A stretch of DNA of 64,000 nt from Anderseniella sp039978075. GTDB taxonomy: Bacteria > Pseudomonadota > Alphaproteobacteria > Rhizobiales > Aestuariivirgaceae. The translations under genes and the position numbers were made by a program. Where the stretch lies: assembly GCA_039978075.1 (NCBI GenBank), contig JBDWCA010000005.1, forward strand, positions 564,489-628,488. The letters are read 5' to 3'. The notes below the pieces were generated by a model. The model was given only the letters and a program-made list of their open reading frames with translations, was not told the DNA's origin and did not search any database. This document shows, piece after piece, positions 25,650 to 34,542 of the stretch (position 1 is the stretch's first letter; the number at the start of each line of letters is the position of its first letter).

Positions 25650-27218
25650 ATGGCTACTTTTGACATGAATGACGACAGCGTTGTAGTCGTTGTCGGCTCC
25701 GGCGCAGGCGGTGGTACACTGGGTGCCGAGCTGGCGATCAAGGGCGTGAAAACCGTTATCCTGGAAGCCGGCGGGCGACACGAAACCGAGGATTTCCAGA
25801 ACGATGAATGGGGCTCGTTCGGCCAGATTTCCTGGCTCGACAAGCGCACCACGTCGGGCTCGTGGCGGGTGGCGAAAGACTTTGCCGGTCTGCCTGCCTG
25901 GATCGTGAAAGCGGTTGGCGGCTCTACTACACACTGGGCAGGTGCCTCGCTCCGTTTCCAGGAGCATGAGTGGAAAGCCAAGACAACCTATGGCGACGTT
26001 GCAGGTGCAAACCTGCTCGACTGGCCGATCGACATGGCTGAAATGGACCAGTGGTATGCCAAAGCGGAAGATCGTATGGGCGTTACCCGCACTAATGGTA
26101 TTCCAGGACTTCCCGGCAACAACAACTATAAGGTGCTGGAAGCCGGTGCCAAGAAACTGGGCTACAAGGAAGTCCATACCGGCCGCATGGCGATCAATTC
26201 CGAACCACGCGACGACAGGGCTTCGTGCCTGCAGATCGGATTCTGCTTCCAGGGCTGCAAGTCGGGGGCGAAATGGTCAACGCTGGTCGCGGAAATTCCA
26301 AAAGGCGAAGCCACCGGCAATCTGGAAGTGCGACCCAATGCGCAGGTGCTCAAGATCGAGCATGATGATGCAGGAAAGGTGACCGGTGTGCTGTATGCCG
26401 ACAAGGACGGCAAGCAACACCTGCAGAAGGCGCGTGTGGTGTGTGTGGCGGGCAATTCCATCGAAAGTCCGCGCCTGCTGCTGAACTCGGCTTCGTCGAA
26501 ATATCCTGACGGACTGGCCAATTCGTCCGGCATGGTCGGCAAGAACTACATGCGGCACATGACCGGTTCGGTTTACGCGGTGTTTGACAAGCCTGTTCAC
26601 ATGTATCGCGGCACGACAATGGCCGGTATCATTCAGGATGAGTCCCGGCATGACCCGTCACGCGGCTTCGTCGGCGGGTATGAGATGGAAACCCTGGCAC
26701 TGGGCTTGCCGTTCATGGCCGCGTTCCTGGATCCCGGCGGTTGGGGCAAGGACTTCTCCTGGTGGATGGACAATTATGAAAACACGGCCGGTATGTGGCT
26801 TGTGGGCGAGGACATGCCGCAGGAGAAAAATGCCATCAGTCTGCATGCCACGGAAAAGGACCAGCATGGACTGCCGGTTCCGAATGTGCACTTTGACGAT
26901 CATGACAATGATATCAAGATGCGCGACCACGCCTTCGGGCAGGGTGAAGCGGTGTACAAGGCTGCCGGAGCAGTGAAGACGTTCCGCACGCCGCCTTATC
27001 CGTCGACCCATAACCTCGGCACCAACCGCATGAGCGCGGACGCCAAGGACGGTGTTGTCAACAAGCATGGTCAGACCCATGATATCGGCAACCTGTTTGT
27101 GTCTGACGGCAGCCAGTTCACCACAGGAGCGGCAGAAAACCCGACGCTGACCATTGTGGCGCTGGCACTTCGCCAGGCAGATTTCATTGCCGGCGAAATG
27201 TCGAAAGGCAATCTCTAG
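25650..27218 (+). CDS. GMC-family oxidoreductase, FAD subunit
   Basis: 522 residues. FAD-binding VVVVGSGAGGGTLGAELA at about 11-28, GGSTTHWAGASLRF, and the GMC C-terminal block HNLGTNRMSADAKDGVV..NLFVSDGSQF and ENPTLTIVALALRQAD. It resembles the large subunit of membrane gluconate or sorbitol dehydrogenases, which oxidise a periplasmic alcohol. The cytochrome c subunit these enzymes usually need is not adjacent. A strong terminator follows. Confidence 0.9.
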   Translation: MATFDMNDDSVVVVVGSGAGGGTLGAELAIKGVKTVILEAGGRHETEDFQNDEWGSFGQISWLDKRTTSGSWRVAKDFAGLPAWIVKAVGGSTTHWAGASLRFQEHEWKAKTTYGDVAGANLLDWPIDMAEMDQWYAKAEDRMGVTRTNGIPGLPGNNNYKVLEAGAKKLGYKEVHTGRMAINSEPRDDRASCLQIGFCFQGCKSGAKWSTLVAEIPKGEATGNLEVRPNAQVLKIEHDDAGKVTGVLYADKDGKQHLQKARVVCVAGNSIESPRLLLNSASSKYPDGLANSSGMVGKNYMRHMTGSVYAVFDKPVHMYRGTTMAGIIQDESRHDPSRGFVGGYEMETLALGLPFMAAFLDPGGWGKDFSWWMDNYENTAGMWLVGEDMPQEKNAISLHATEKDQHGLPVPNVHFDDHDNDIKMRDHAFGQGEAVYKAAGAVKTFRTPPYPSTHNLGTNRMSADAKDGVVNKHGQTHDIGNLFVSDGSQFTTGAAENPTLTIVALALRQADFIAGEMSKGNL

Positions 27219-27269
27219 ATACCGGGGGGTATAAAGCGGGGGAGGCCTCCCTGTTCCCCGTTTCAACAG

Positions 27270-27299
27270 CCCGCGCTTCGGTCATTACCGGAGCGCGGG
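27270..27299 (+). terminator. terminator after the GMC dehydrogenase
   Basis: CCCGCGCT at 27270-27277 pairs with AGCGCGGG at 27292-27299; the inner TCGGT/ACCGG extends this to about 13 bp around a 4-nt loop. A T-rich stretch (ATTGTTTGTTG) follows. Confidence 0.85.
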
Positions 27300-27436
27300 A
27301 TTGTTTGTTGAAAACCTGAGCATCCTCTGCTGTCAAATGATGTGCATTGCAGTGACAAATACAGTGTCAGATGGTTGACGCTGTCAGCTGAGATTTGTCT
27401 ACTCGTGCAGTTTCAGATTCAAAAAAGGATGGCACC

Positions 27437-28489
27437 ATGTTTAAAAGTTCATGCGGCGTGACAGGGGCAATTCCCGGTCGGTTTTCGGGGTTGGTAATTG
27501 CGCTGCTGGCCATGAGCTTTCTGGGCAGTCAGGCAGTGGCTCAAACACTGGAAATCGTCAAACAGCGCGGCAAGCTGGAGTGTGGCATTCACCCGGGAAC
27601 CATCGGGTTTTCCACCGCAGATGAAGCCAAGCACTGGTCCGGATTTGATGTCGATTATTGCCGTGCGGTTGCGGCTGCCGCATTGGGGTCGGCGGAGAAA
27701 GTCAACTTCAATCCTTTGAACGCAAAGTCCCGCTTTACTGCTCTGCAATCAGGTGAAGTCGAGTTGTTGTCACGGCGCAGCACCTGGACGATGACGCGCG
27801 ATACAAGCCTTGGCCTCGTCTTTGCGGCCACGAATTTCTATGATGGTCAAGGTTTTCTGGTGCGCAAGTCGCTGGGCATTTCGTCCGCGCTTGAGCTTGC
27901 CGGGAGCAGTGTATGCACGACAACGGGAACCACCACCGAGTTGAACCTGGCTGACTTTTTCAGAAAGAACCAGATGAAATACGAGATTGTCTCGTTCGAG
28001 GCAGTTGATGAGGTGCTCGCTGCCTATGACACCGGGCGATGTGATGTCTATACTTCGGATGTCTCGGGCGTTTATGCCAATCGTCTCAAGATGAGCAATC
28101 CGGATGAGCATATGGCGTTGCCGGATGTCATTTCCAAAGAACCCCTGTCACTGGCGGTGCGGCAAGGCGACGACCAGTGGTTCAACATCGTCAAGTGGGT
28201 GCATTTTGCATTGGTGAATGCTGAAGAACTTGGTGTGTCGCAAGCCAATGTGGACGAGATGCGTCAGTCAAAGTCGCCGGAAATCCGCCGGTTGCTGGGA
28301 ATTGAAGGCAGTTTCGGCGACGCGCTGGGCCTGGACAAGGACTGGGCCTACCGCGCCATCAAGCAGGTCGGCAATTACGAGGAAATCTATCGTCGCAATC
28401 TGGGCGCGGATTCCAAGGTGAAAATTGATCGTCAGCTTAACCGGTTGTGGACTGACGGCGGTCTGATGTACGCGCCGCCGATCCGCTGA
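27437..28489 (+). CDS. general L-amino-acid ABC transporter binding protein (AapJ-like), orphan
   Basis: 350 residues from the ATG at 27437. Signal peptide about 1-36 (LLAMSFLGSQAVAQ). The SBP_3 fold has VKQRGKLECGIHPGTIGFSTADE, WSGFDVDYCRAVAAAALG, LQSGEVELLSRRSTWTMTRD, and the C-terminal KDWAYRAIKQVGNYEEIYRRN, all AapJ-like. It binds amino acids in the periplasm. No AapQ, AapM or AapP permease or ATPase genes are adjacent, so it must pair with a transporter encoded elsewhere. Confidence 0.88.
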   Translation: MFKSSCGVTGAIPGRFSGLVIALLAMSFLGSQAVAQTLEIVKQRGKLECGIHPGTIGFSTADEAKHWSGFDVDYCRAVAAAALGSAEKVNFNPLNAKSRFTALQSGEVELLSRRSTWTMTRDTSLGLVFAATNFYDGQGFLVRKSLGISSALELAGSSVCTTTGTTTELNLADFFRKNQMKYEIVSFEAVDEVLAAYDTGRCDVYTSDVSGVYANRLKMSNPDEHMALPDVISKEPLSLAVRQGDDQWFNIVKWVHFALVNAEELGVSQANVDEMRQSKSPEIRRLLGIEGSFGDALGLDKDWAYRAIKQVGNYEEIYRRNLGADSKVKIDRQLNRLWTDGGLMYAPPIR

Positions 28490-28503
28490 GTGCACTGCAC
28501 ATT

Positions 28504-29481
28504 ATGGATGGTTTATCCAGAGCTGGCTTGTCGGTTGTCCTGAACGTGTATGCGTGGCTCAGGTATCCGCATTTGTTGATCAGGTACTGGCGGACATTCA
28601 GGCAGTTTCCTGACGCAGTTTTTCCGCGCTCGTTCAACGAGAAGCTGTTGTGGCGGAAGATTTTTGACCGTGATCCGCGGTTTGGCCCCATGACCGACAA
28701 GCTGGCAGCGCGCGACATCGCGCAGGCCGCAGCGCCTGAACTTGCCACACCAGAAGTCTTGTGGGTCGGGGATACGCCGGATGATCTGCCGCCTGACCTA
28801 TTGGCCAGGCCATGTGTGATCAAGACCAACAGGGGCAGCGGATGGAACCTGTTCAACCGGTCACCAAACCAGCTCAGCAAGGCTGATGTGGTTGACTATT
28901 TCAAACCGAAGATGCGCTTTGTCTACGGTCATCGCATTGGTGAATGGAGCTATGCGATGGTCAGGCAGAAGTTCTATGCCGAGGAATTTTTCGTGGGTCC
29001 GGGCGGTCGCGTTCCCGACGATTTCAACATTCACACTTTTGGCGGTCGGGTGCTGACGATAACCCTGATCCATGACCGGTTTGGAAACAAGACCCATGTA
29101 TCCCTGAACCCGGACCTTTCGAGGACGGATACCGTATGGGAGGACTATCCGAGCGATTATGACCCGCAGTTTAAGGCGATCCACCACAAGCTGGCTGACA
29201 TCGCTGAGCGCCTGGCCGCAGGCATCGACTATGTCAGGGTCGATCTGTTTTGCCACGATGACCGGATCTACTTCCGGGAGTTCACGTTCTTTCCCGGTTC
29301 GGGCCTGTCGGTCCGCAATGTGGGTGAGACTGAACTGACGCGCAATGCATGGTGGGATCTGTCGCGCTCGGCTTACTTTGCAGGCGCGATACCCGGATGG
29401 AAACGCGCTTACCTGAGGTTGCTGAATGTTGATCTGGCAACCGCTGCACAGACATTGAAAGACTATCAGAACAGGTCCTGA
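28504..29481 (+). CDS. TupA-like ATP-grasp protein (surface polysaccharide)
   Basis: 325 residues. FNEKLLWRKIFDRDPRFGPMTDKLAAR, then CVIKTNRGSGWN and RVDLFCHDDRIYFREFTFFPGSG (acidic Mg ligands) match the ATPgrasp_TupA family (PF14305), found in teichuronopeptide and exopolysaccharide loci. It likely joins a carboxylate to an amine on a glycan using ATP. The gene stands alone, 14 bp after the binding protein, with no glycosyltransferases nearby. Confidence 0.82.
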   Translation: MDGLSRAGLSVVLNVYAWLRYPHLLIRYWRTFRQFPDAVFPRSFNEKLLWRKIFDRDPRFGPMTDKLAARDIAQAAAPELATPEVLWVGDTPDDLPPDLLARPCVIKTNRGSGWNLFNRSPNQLSKADVVDYFKPKMRFVYGHRIGEWSYAMVRQKFYAEEFFVGPGGRVPDDFNIHTFGGRVLTITLIHDRFGNKTHVSLNPDLSRTDTVWEDYPSDYDPQFKAIHHKLADIAERLAAGIDYVRVDLFCHDDRIYFREFTFFPGSGLSVRNVGETELTRNAWWDLSRSAYFAGAIPGWKRAYLRLLNVDLATAAQTLKDYQNRS

Positions 29482-29503
29482 GTTTCATCTTTGCCGGGGC
29501 AGG

Positions 29504-30259
29504 CTACTCAATCTCCCACACGATGTTCACCTGCATTTGTATCGACTGCTGGCCCTGTGCAATGGGAACGGCATCAGCAGCGGCGGATTGAAGTGCTGCG
29601 CGCCGATACTCAGGTTGCGGTGGGCGATGTCCGCCAGCCTCGGATATTGACAGGATTTTGCCAAGCGATACGCCGGCTGCCTCGGCATAGAGTTCAGCCC
29701 GTGTCCGGGCTTCGGCTACGGCCAATTTGCGCGCCTCGTTGCGCAGCGGCTCAGGCTTGGCAATGGAGAAACTCAAGCCGTTCATCTGATTGACACCTGA
29801 CGACACAACCGCGTCGAGCACCGGACCCAACTTTGCCAGATCGCGTGCGATCACCGTGACCGAGTTGGAGACAGTGTAGCCGGTAATGCGCGGCGGCTCC
29901 TGTTCGCCGCTACTGGCGCGTTTTGAATACTTGTATTTGGGCTGCACGGAAAAACTTGAAGTCTGAATGTCCTTCTTTGCCACGCCGGCCGCCTCGATGG
30001 TCTGCAGCACGCTCGCCATGGCTTCATTGTTCTGCGTCAGTGCTTCACGGGCAGTTTTGGCTTCTGACACAACGCCGGCAGAAATCACAGCAATGTCGGG
30101 AGCAGACTTCACCTCGCCCTGTCCGGTCAACGACAGTGTGCGTTGCGGGGTTTGCTGTGTGGATTGAGCAAACGCAGGTGTGGCCAGCAGTACTGCGGCG
30201 GAAAAGACAGCGGCACTAGCGAGAGTGATCGCAGGACGAGGCATGATTTGTCTGAGCAT
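29504..30259 (-). CDS. SIMPL domain (DUF541) periplasmic protein
   Basis: 251 residues; an ATG at 30244 would drop 5 residues. Signal peptide 1-32 (SAAVLLATPAFAQ). DUF541 motifs: LSLTGQGEVKSAPDIAVIS, REALTQNNEAMASVLQTIEAAGV, IQTSSFSVQPKY, GYTVSNSVTV, EARKLAVAEARTRAELYAEAAGV. Oligomeric periplasmic proteins of this family are tied to envelope or oxidative stress tolerance. Convergent with the ATP-grasp gene. Confidence 0.9.
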   Translation of the reverse strand: MLRQIMPRPAITLASAAVFSAAVLLATPAFAQSTQQTPQRTLSLTGQGEVKSAPDIAVISAGVVSEAKTAREALTQNNEAMASVLQTIEAAGVAKKDIQTSSFSVQPKYKYSKRASSGEQEPPRITGYTVSNSVTVIARDLAKLGPVLDAVVSSGVNQMNGLSFSIAKPEPLRNEARKLAVAEARTRAELYAEAAGVSLGKILSISEAGGHRPPQPEYRRAALQSAAADAVPIAQGQQSIQMQVNIVWEIE

Positions 30260-30326
30260 GGGGCAGGGGGACCTTCGGGAAACGGGGTTTGGTGGTCGGG
30301 CGGACTGTACCGTGGATTACGGCGTA

Positions 30327-30395
30327 ATACCAAAGGAAGTAATTGTTGACCAATTTGACTCCATCAAATTGGTCAACAATTACTTCCTTTGGTAT
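30327..30395. repeat. 32-bp perfect inverted repeat with 5-nt loop
   Basis: The left arm (30327-30358, starting ATACCAAAGGAAGTAATTG) is exactly the reverse complement of the right arm (30364-30395, ending TTCCTTTGGTAT); the loop is CTCCA. It lies between divergent promoters, so it is not a normal terminator. The AT-rich arms end in TA, compatible with a solo MITE or REP-like element of the IS630/Tc1 type, or a cruciform-forming site. Confidence 0.85.
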
Positions 30396-30444
30396 AAGTC
30401 AGGTTTGCCGTGTCCACGCATGTGCACTGCATGTTGGTGCGGCG

Positions 30445-30458
30445 TTGATCCAAATCAA
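30445..30458 (+). promoter_or_regulatory. FNR/FixK-type box upstream of hemN
   Basis: TTGAT-CCAA-ATCAA, a perfect match to the anaerobox consensus, centred about 60 bp upstream of the hemN ATG. It supports activation of hemN under low oxygen by an FNR/FixK/FnrN regulator. Confidence 0.85.
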
Positions 30459-30510
30459 GGCTGAATATCGCCTCCTCAGGTCAACTGCAATCTGAAGGAA
30501 GGGGCATGAA

Positions 30511-31872
30511 ATGAAGAACATCAGCGAGGCAGATATTGTCAGTCGTTTGAGTGTGCCGGTACCGCGTTATACCAGCTATCCGACCGCACCGCACTTCCAT
30601 GATGGTGTCGGCGAGGTGGATTACCGCAAGTGGCTTGGTCAACTGCCGGAAAACGAAGGCTTGTCGCTGTATATCCACATCCCCTTCTGTGACCGCATGT
30701 GCTGGTTCTGCGGGTGCCATACCAAACAGATCAACCGCTATGATCCGATCCCGCCCTACCTGACTGCCGTAAGAAAGGAAATTGCTCTTCTTCGGGAAGC
30801 CATCGGATTTTCACCTGTGCTCAATCGGGTACACCTGGGCGGCGGATCTCCCAGCATGCTCAGGCGCGATGATCTTGAAACCTTGCGCAGCACTATCGAT
30901 ACTCATTTCCAACTGCACGAAAATACCGAGATCAGTATCGAGATTGACCCTTCGGATTTGTCGGGCGAGGAGTTTGAAGCTTACAAGGCATTTGGCGTTA
31001 CCCGCGCCAGCATAGGTGTGCAGGACTTTGACGAGCGTGTTCAAAAGGCAATCAATCGTCCCCAGACATTCATGCAGACCGCAGCGGTCGTGGAAGGGTT
31101 GCGCGGTGTCGGCGTCAAGTCGCTCAACATAGATGCGCTGTACGGTCTTCCCTACCAGACAGAGGAAACCGTCGCGCAGAGCATCGAGCAGGTCCGGACA
31201 CTTGAGCCGGACCGGGTTGCGCTCTTCGGTTATGCCCATGTGCCGTGGATGAAACCAAACCAGAAACTGATACCCGAAGCGGCATTGCCTGGTCCGCTGG
31301 CAAGGGTTCGGCAAGCCAATGTGGCGTCTGACATTCTGCAGGACGGTGGTTATCTGCCGATCGGCATGGACCATTTCGCGTTGCCGCAGGACACCCTGGC
31401 GATTGCAACAGCTGAAGGCAGATTGCGCCGAAATTTCCAGGGCTATACGGATGACCCCTGTGCCACCCTGTTGGGTGTCGGCACGTCTTCGATCGGACGC
31501 GTGCCCGCAGGGTATATTCAAAACGAGACGGCAACCGGCAACTATGTACGCGAGGTGGATTCCGGGCGGTTGCCGGTGTCGCGTGGCATCGAACTCACGG
31601 ACGAAGACAAACTGCATGCGGACATCATCGAAAGCCTCATGTGTCGCTATTCGTTCAGTATTTCAACGTTGCGTGGCAACCATGGAGCACTGACAGATCA
31701 GGTTGTTTCACACATCCACCACGCGTTGGGTTCAGACACCGATGATCTTGCCGTCTTTGACGGTGATACATTCTGGATTCAGCCTCACGGGCATGGCTTT
31801 GTGCGCACGGTTGCGTCATGGTTCGATATAAGGATGAAAGAAAAAGCCGCCAGATATTCAATGGCCGTCTAG
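30511..31872 (+). CDS. hemN: oxygen-independent coproporphyrinogen III dehydrogenase
   Basis: 453 residues. Starts VSRLSVPVPRYTSYPTAPHF as in true HemN. The radical SAM cluster motif FCDRMCWFCGC (Cys60, Cys64, Cys67, with Cys69) follows IHIPF. Further motifs: GGGSPS and the C-terminal GMDHFALPQDTL that separates HemN from HemW. It decarboxylates coproporphyrinogen III to protoporphyrinogen IX without oxygen. A perfect FNR box lies upstream. Confidence 0.95.
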   Translation: MKNISEADIVSRLSVPVPRYTSYPTAPHFHDGVGEVDYRKWLGQLPENEGLSLYIHIPFCDRMCWFCGCHTKQINRYDPIPPYLTAVRKEIALLREAIGFSPVLNRVHLGGGSPSMLRRDDLETLRSTIDTHFQLHENTEISIEIDPSDLSGEEFEAYKAFGVTRASIGVQDFDERVQKAINRPQTFMQTAAVVEGLRGVGVKSLNIDALYGLPYQTEETVAQSIEQVRTLEPDRVALFGYAHVPWMKPNQKLIPEAALPGPLARVRQANVASDILQDGGYLPIGMDHFALPQDTLAIATAEGRLRRNFQGYTDDPCATLLGVGTSSIGRVPAGYIQNETATGNYVREVDSGRLPVSRGIELTDEDKLHADIIESLMCRYSFSISTLRGNHGALTDQVVSHIHHALGSDTDDLAVFDGDTFWIQPHGHGFVRTVASWFDIRMKEKAARYSMAV

Positions 31873-31915
31873 TTTTCAAACCTGAATGTTTCCAAAGCGT
31901 TATGGCAGTTTGATT

Positions 31916-32452
31916 TCACTTTGAGTCATGCTGGCGCAGATATTTCTTCACGGAACTGGCGAGCCCGGTCCAGTCGGTAAACTCCTGATGTTCGTCAGTG
32001 CGCAATTCATCGCGATCTTTCAGTATGATGTGTTCCAGAATCTGTTGCTGAAAATAGTCATACTCCTCGCTCCTTACCGCGCCGGCCACAGCAAGGCTCT
32101 GATCGGGTGTCCAGCCGGTGCGGGCTGTGAAATCCGAGATGTAAGCGGCAGCTTCAGCGGCCTTTTCCTCAAAGGCAGCGGCCAGGCTGACGGAAATGAA
32201 CAGGCCAGGCTTTGCCATAAGGACATCCAGGCAGGCCAGGACAAACACCTCTATCTCGTTTTGATGTCTGTCCTGGTGGACCGAGGCAGCAACAATGAAA
32301 GCGTCGAAATCATCGCTGTGTACATCGCGGCGTTTTCGCGCCGTATCCAGCAATTCGACCTGATGACCCAGTTCAACAACCTGATCGGCGATGGCCTGGG
32401 AAATTTTACGGGTTTGCCCTTCCGTGGTCGCATAGGCAATCAACACCTTCAT
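31916..32452 (-). CDS. flavodoxin-domain protein, HemG-like
   Basis: 178 residues. FMN-binding loop AYATTEGQTRKISQAIAD at 6-23, FDAFIVAASVHQDRHQNEIEVFV, and a C-terminal part like menaquinone-dependent protoporphyrinogen oxidase HemG (AVAGAVRSEEYDYFQQQILEHII). It may oxidise protoporphyrinogen IX without oxygen, the step after HemN. Convergent with hemN, and its start faces a second FNR box. Confidence 0.8.
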   Translation of the reverse strand: MKVLIAYATTEGQTRKISQAIADQVVELGHQVELLDTARKRRDVHSDDFDAFIVAASVHQDRHQNEIEVFVLACLDVLMAKPGLFISVSLAAAFEEKAAEAAAYISDFTARTGWTPDQSLAVAGAVRSEEYDYFQQQILEHIILKDRDELRTDEHQEFTDWTGLASSVKKYLRQHDSK

Positions 32453-32512
32453 CGCTCACCTCCAGCACAGTTTTGACAGAGGTCATCGTTGCATCACCCG
32501 GGAAAGGTTCGG

Positions 32513-32526
32513 TTGATCGAGATCAA
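32513..32526. promoter_or_regulatory. FNR/FixK-type box between HemG-like and DUF6455 genes
   Basis: TTGAT-CGAG-ATCAA, perfect consensus, 60 bp from the HemG-like start and 66 bp from the DUF6455 start. One site could serve both divergent genes. Confidence 0.82.
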
Positions 32527-32592
32527 TGTGCATTGCATTGCCGTGTGAGAGTGTGTTCACAGGGCCAATGGATTTCCGGAAAGGTGAATGCC

Positions 32593-32973
32593 ATGACGTC
32601 GGTTTTGAAACGGGTTCGCCGCATGCTGAACCAGCGCAGAGACGGCCAGTTCCTTCTTGCGCTCAACAGTTCTCAGCAATCGGATGTCGGCATTTCTTCC
32701 ACTGATCTGCAGTCACTTGCGTCGTGTCCGTCCGACACGCGTGCGCGCATGGAGGCGATGGCCAAGGCTCACGGACTGGCGCCGGATGCGTTGAGCCGCG
32801 AACACTGGCGTGAAATCGACATGGCTCGCGCCTGCGGCCATTGCGGCCAGCGCCGCGTATGCAGCAAATGGCTGGCAGGCAAGCGCGACGATCTGTCGGC
32901 AAGCGACTTCTGCCCCAATGCGCCGCAATTCGCCGAATTGGTGAAATCACCGGGCAAGGGGCCTGCGTCCTGA
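32593..32973 (+). CDS. DUF6455 family protein
   Basis: 126 residues from the ATG at 32593. Four-cysteine signature: ARACGHCGQRRVCSKWLAG, plus a later Cys in SASDFCPNAPQF. Proteins of this family occur near nitrate-respiration and haem genes in alphaproteobacteria. They may bind iron-sulfur or zinc through these cysteines. The position beside an FNR box supports a low-oxygen role; function unknown. Confidence 0.78.
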   Translation: MTSVLKRVRRMLNQRRDGQFLLALNSSQQSDVGISSTDLQSLASCPSDTRARMEAMAKAHGLAPDALSREHWREIDMARACGHCGQRRVCSKWLAGKRDDLSASDFCPNAPQFAELVKSPGKGPAS

Positions 32974-33114
32974 GTGAGTTCCGGTAACCACCGTCCTGTG
33001 AAACCCGGTTGTTGCCGGCGCTGAAAAGTCATGCGTCAGTTCGACTGCTGGCGCAGGCCGTGTGTGTTGTTATCGTTGCGCCATCTACCGGGTAACCATC
33101 ACAGAAGGCGCGCA

Positions 33115-34404
33115 ATGATGATTGGCAGGGACGGACAGGCTTTGCCGGCTGACCACTCAGCCCGCCTGCCGCTGAACAACGAGGTTCATGCCCGCCCGCC
33201 GGAGGCGTTGCCAAGGCGTGCGCGGCTAACCTATCTGGTATTGTTCGGCGAACTGGACATGACACCGCTGGCTAACTTGTGCGAGCGCTTTGGTGTGCTG
33301 CCACCGCCACCTGACACCAATCATTTCAGCGCTGATCTGGGGCCGTTCCGACTGAAATGGGAACGCCACACGGAATTTACCCGCTACTGGTTCTTTGTGC
33401 CGGCAAAAGGCGTTGCCAACCTGTTTGGCTCAACCGCGTTGGAAGCCGTGCCGCAGGACTGGCTGCAGACACTGGCCGGTGAGGTACTGGTCGCCAACCA
33501 TGTCGAGATGTTGCCGTTGCCGAAGACCAGGCTGGACGAAGACAAGCTGTCCCGGGAACACTTTGACGGCAACCCGTTGGTTGGCGCCGAAATCGCAGGC
33601 GGGCTGGGCCGGGCATTTGCGGATTTTCGTATTCATGCTGACGGCTTTGGCCGGATGCTGATTTTTGATAATGCGATGACCCCGCGCCAGCGCGGTCGAA
33701 CCGTGCAGCGCCTGCTGGAAATTGACACGTATCGCGTTCTGGCTTTGCTGACACTGCCTGTTGCGCGCAAGCTGATGCCAGTTCTGGGCGGTTTCGAATC
33801 CGAGTTGAGCAAGATCACCACCACAATGAGTGGCGCTCACGAAGCGGATGAGCCGCAATTGCTGGACCGGTTGACGCTGCTGCACGCTGATGTGGTGCGC
33901 GAACACACCGGCAGCCAGTTCCGGTTCTCCGCAGCGCGCGCCTATGCTGATCTCGTTAGCCTGCGCATTTCGGAGTTGCGCGAGGACCGGATCGAAGGCC
34001 TGCAATTGTTTTCTGAGTTTACCGAACGCAGGTTGTCTCCGGCCATGCGCACCTGCGAGGCGGCAGCCGCACGATTGTCCATCACATCCGAGCGTGTGGC
34101 ACGGGCAACGCAATTGCTGTCGACCCGGGTCGGGATCAGCCGGGAGAGGCAAAACCAGGCGCTGCTGGAGAGCATGGACAACCGCGCCAAGCTGCAATTG
34201 CGGTTGCAGGAAACCGTTGAGGGCCTGTCGATTGCAGCCATCACCTATTACATTGTCGGTCTGGTGGGATATGCCGCCAAGGGCGCCAAGTCGGCGGAGG
34301 TATTGCCGGTGAATCCGGATCTTGTGACCGCACTTGCCATTCCGGTCGTCCTGCTGGTGGTCGCTATTGGCGTGCGCCGGGTGCGCAAGTCGATTGCCGA
34401 CTGA
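33115..34404 (+). CDS. DUF3422 family membrane protein
   Basis: 429 residues from the first of two adjacent ATGs at 33115 and 33118. LNNEVHARPPEALPRRARLTYLV is the family signature. The middle is helical; two C-terminal membrane segments (IAAITYYIVGLVGYAAKG, ALAIPVVLLVVAIGV) lie near the end and give a CorA-like outline of a long cytoplasmic helix bundle plus a C-terminal hairpin. Function unknown. Common in Rhizobiales and Rhodobacterales. Confidence 0.85.
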   Translation: MMIGRDGQALPADHSARLPLNNEVHARPPEALPRRARLTYLVLFGELDMTPLANLCERFGVLPPPPDTNHFSADLGPFRLKWERHTEFTRYWFFVPAKGVANLFGSTALEAVPQDWLQTLAGEVLVANHVEMLPLPKTRLDEDKLSREHFDGNPLVGAEIAGGLGRAFADFRIHADGFGRMLIFDNAMTPRQRGRTVQRLLEIDTYRVLALLTLPVARKLMPVLGGFESELSKITTTMSGAHEADEPQLLDRLTLLHADVVREHTGSQFRFSAARAYADLVSLRISELREDRIEGLQLFSEFTERRLSPAMRTCEAAAARLSITSERVARATQLLSTRVGISRERQNQALLESMDNRAKLQLRLQETVEGLSIAAITYYIVGLVGYAAKGAKSAEVLPVNPDLVTALAIPVVLLVVAIGVRRVRKSIAD

Positions 34405-34500
34405 TTTTCATCGCCGAAGAATGTGCCGTTTGCCTGTTGCGGTTTTCACAGATTTCAATAATACATGCAGCGTTCGCCAATCGAGCGATCATCCTTCGGA

Positions 34501-34519
34501 TTGCCTGACTATCAGGCAA
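34501..34519. promoter_or_regulatory. hairpin upstream of the tRNA gene
   Basis: TTGCCTGA at 34501-34508 pairs with TCAGGCAA at 34512-34519 around a 3-nt loop, 24 nt before the tRNA. It could end DUF3422 transcription or mark a processing site; no T-run follows. Confidence 0.35.
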
Positions 34520-34542
34520 GTCTGCAAGGTGACTTATATGGT

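Noticed and set aside
30327..30395. Long hairpin as a rho-independent terminator
   Set aside because: It lies upstream of both flanking genes (divergent), so neither transcript would end there.
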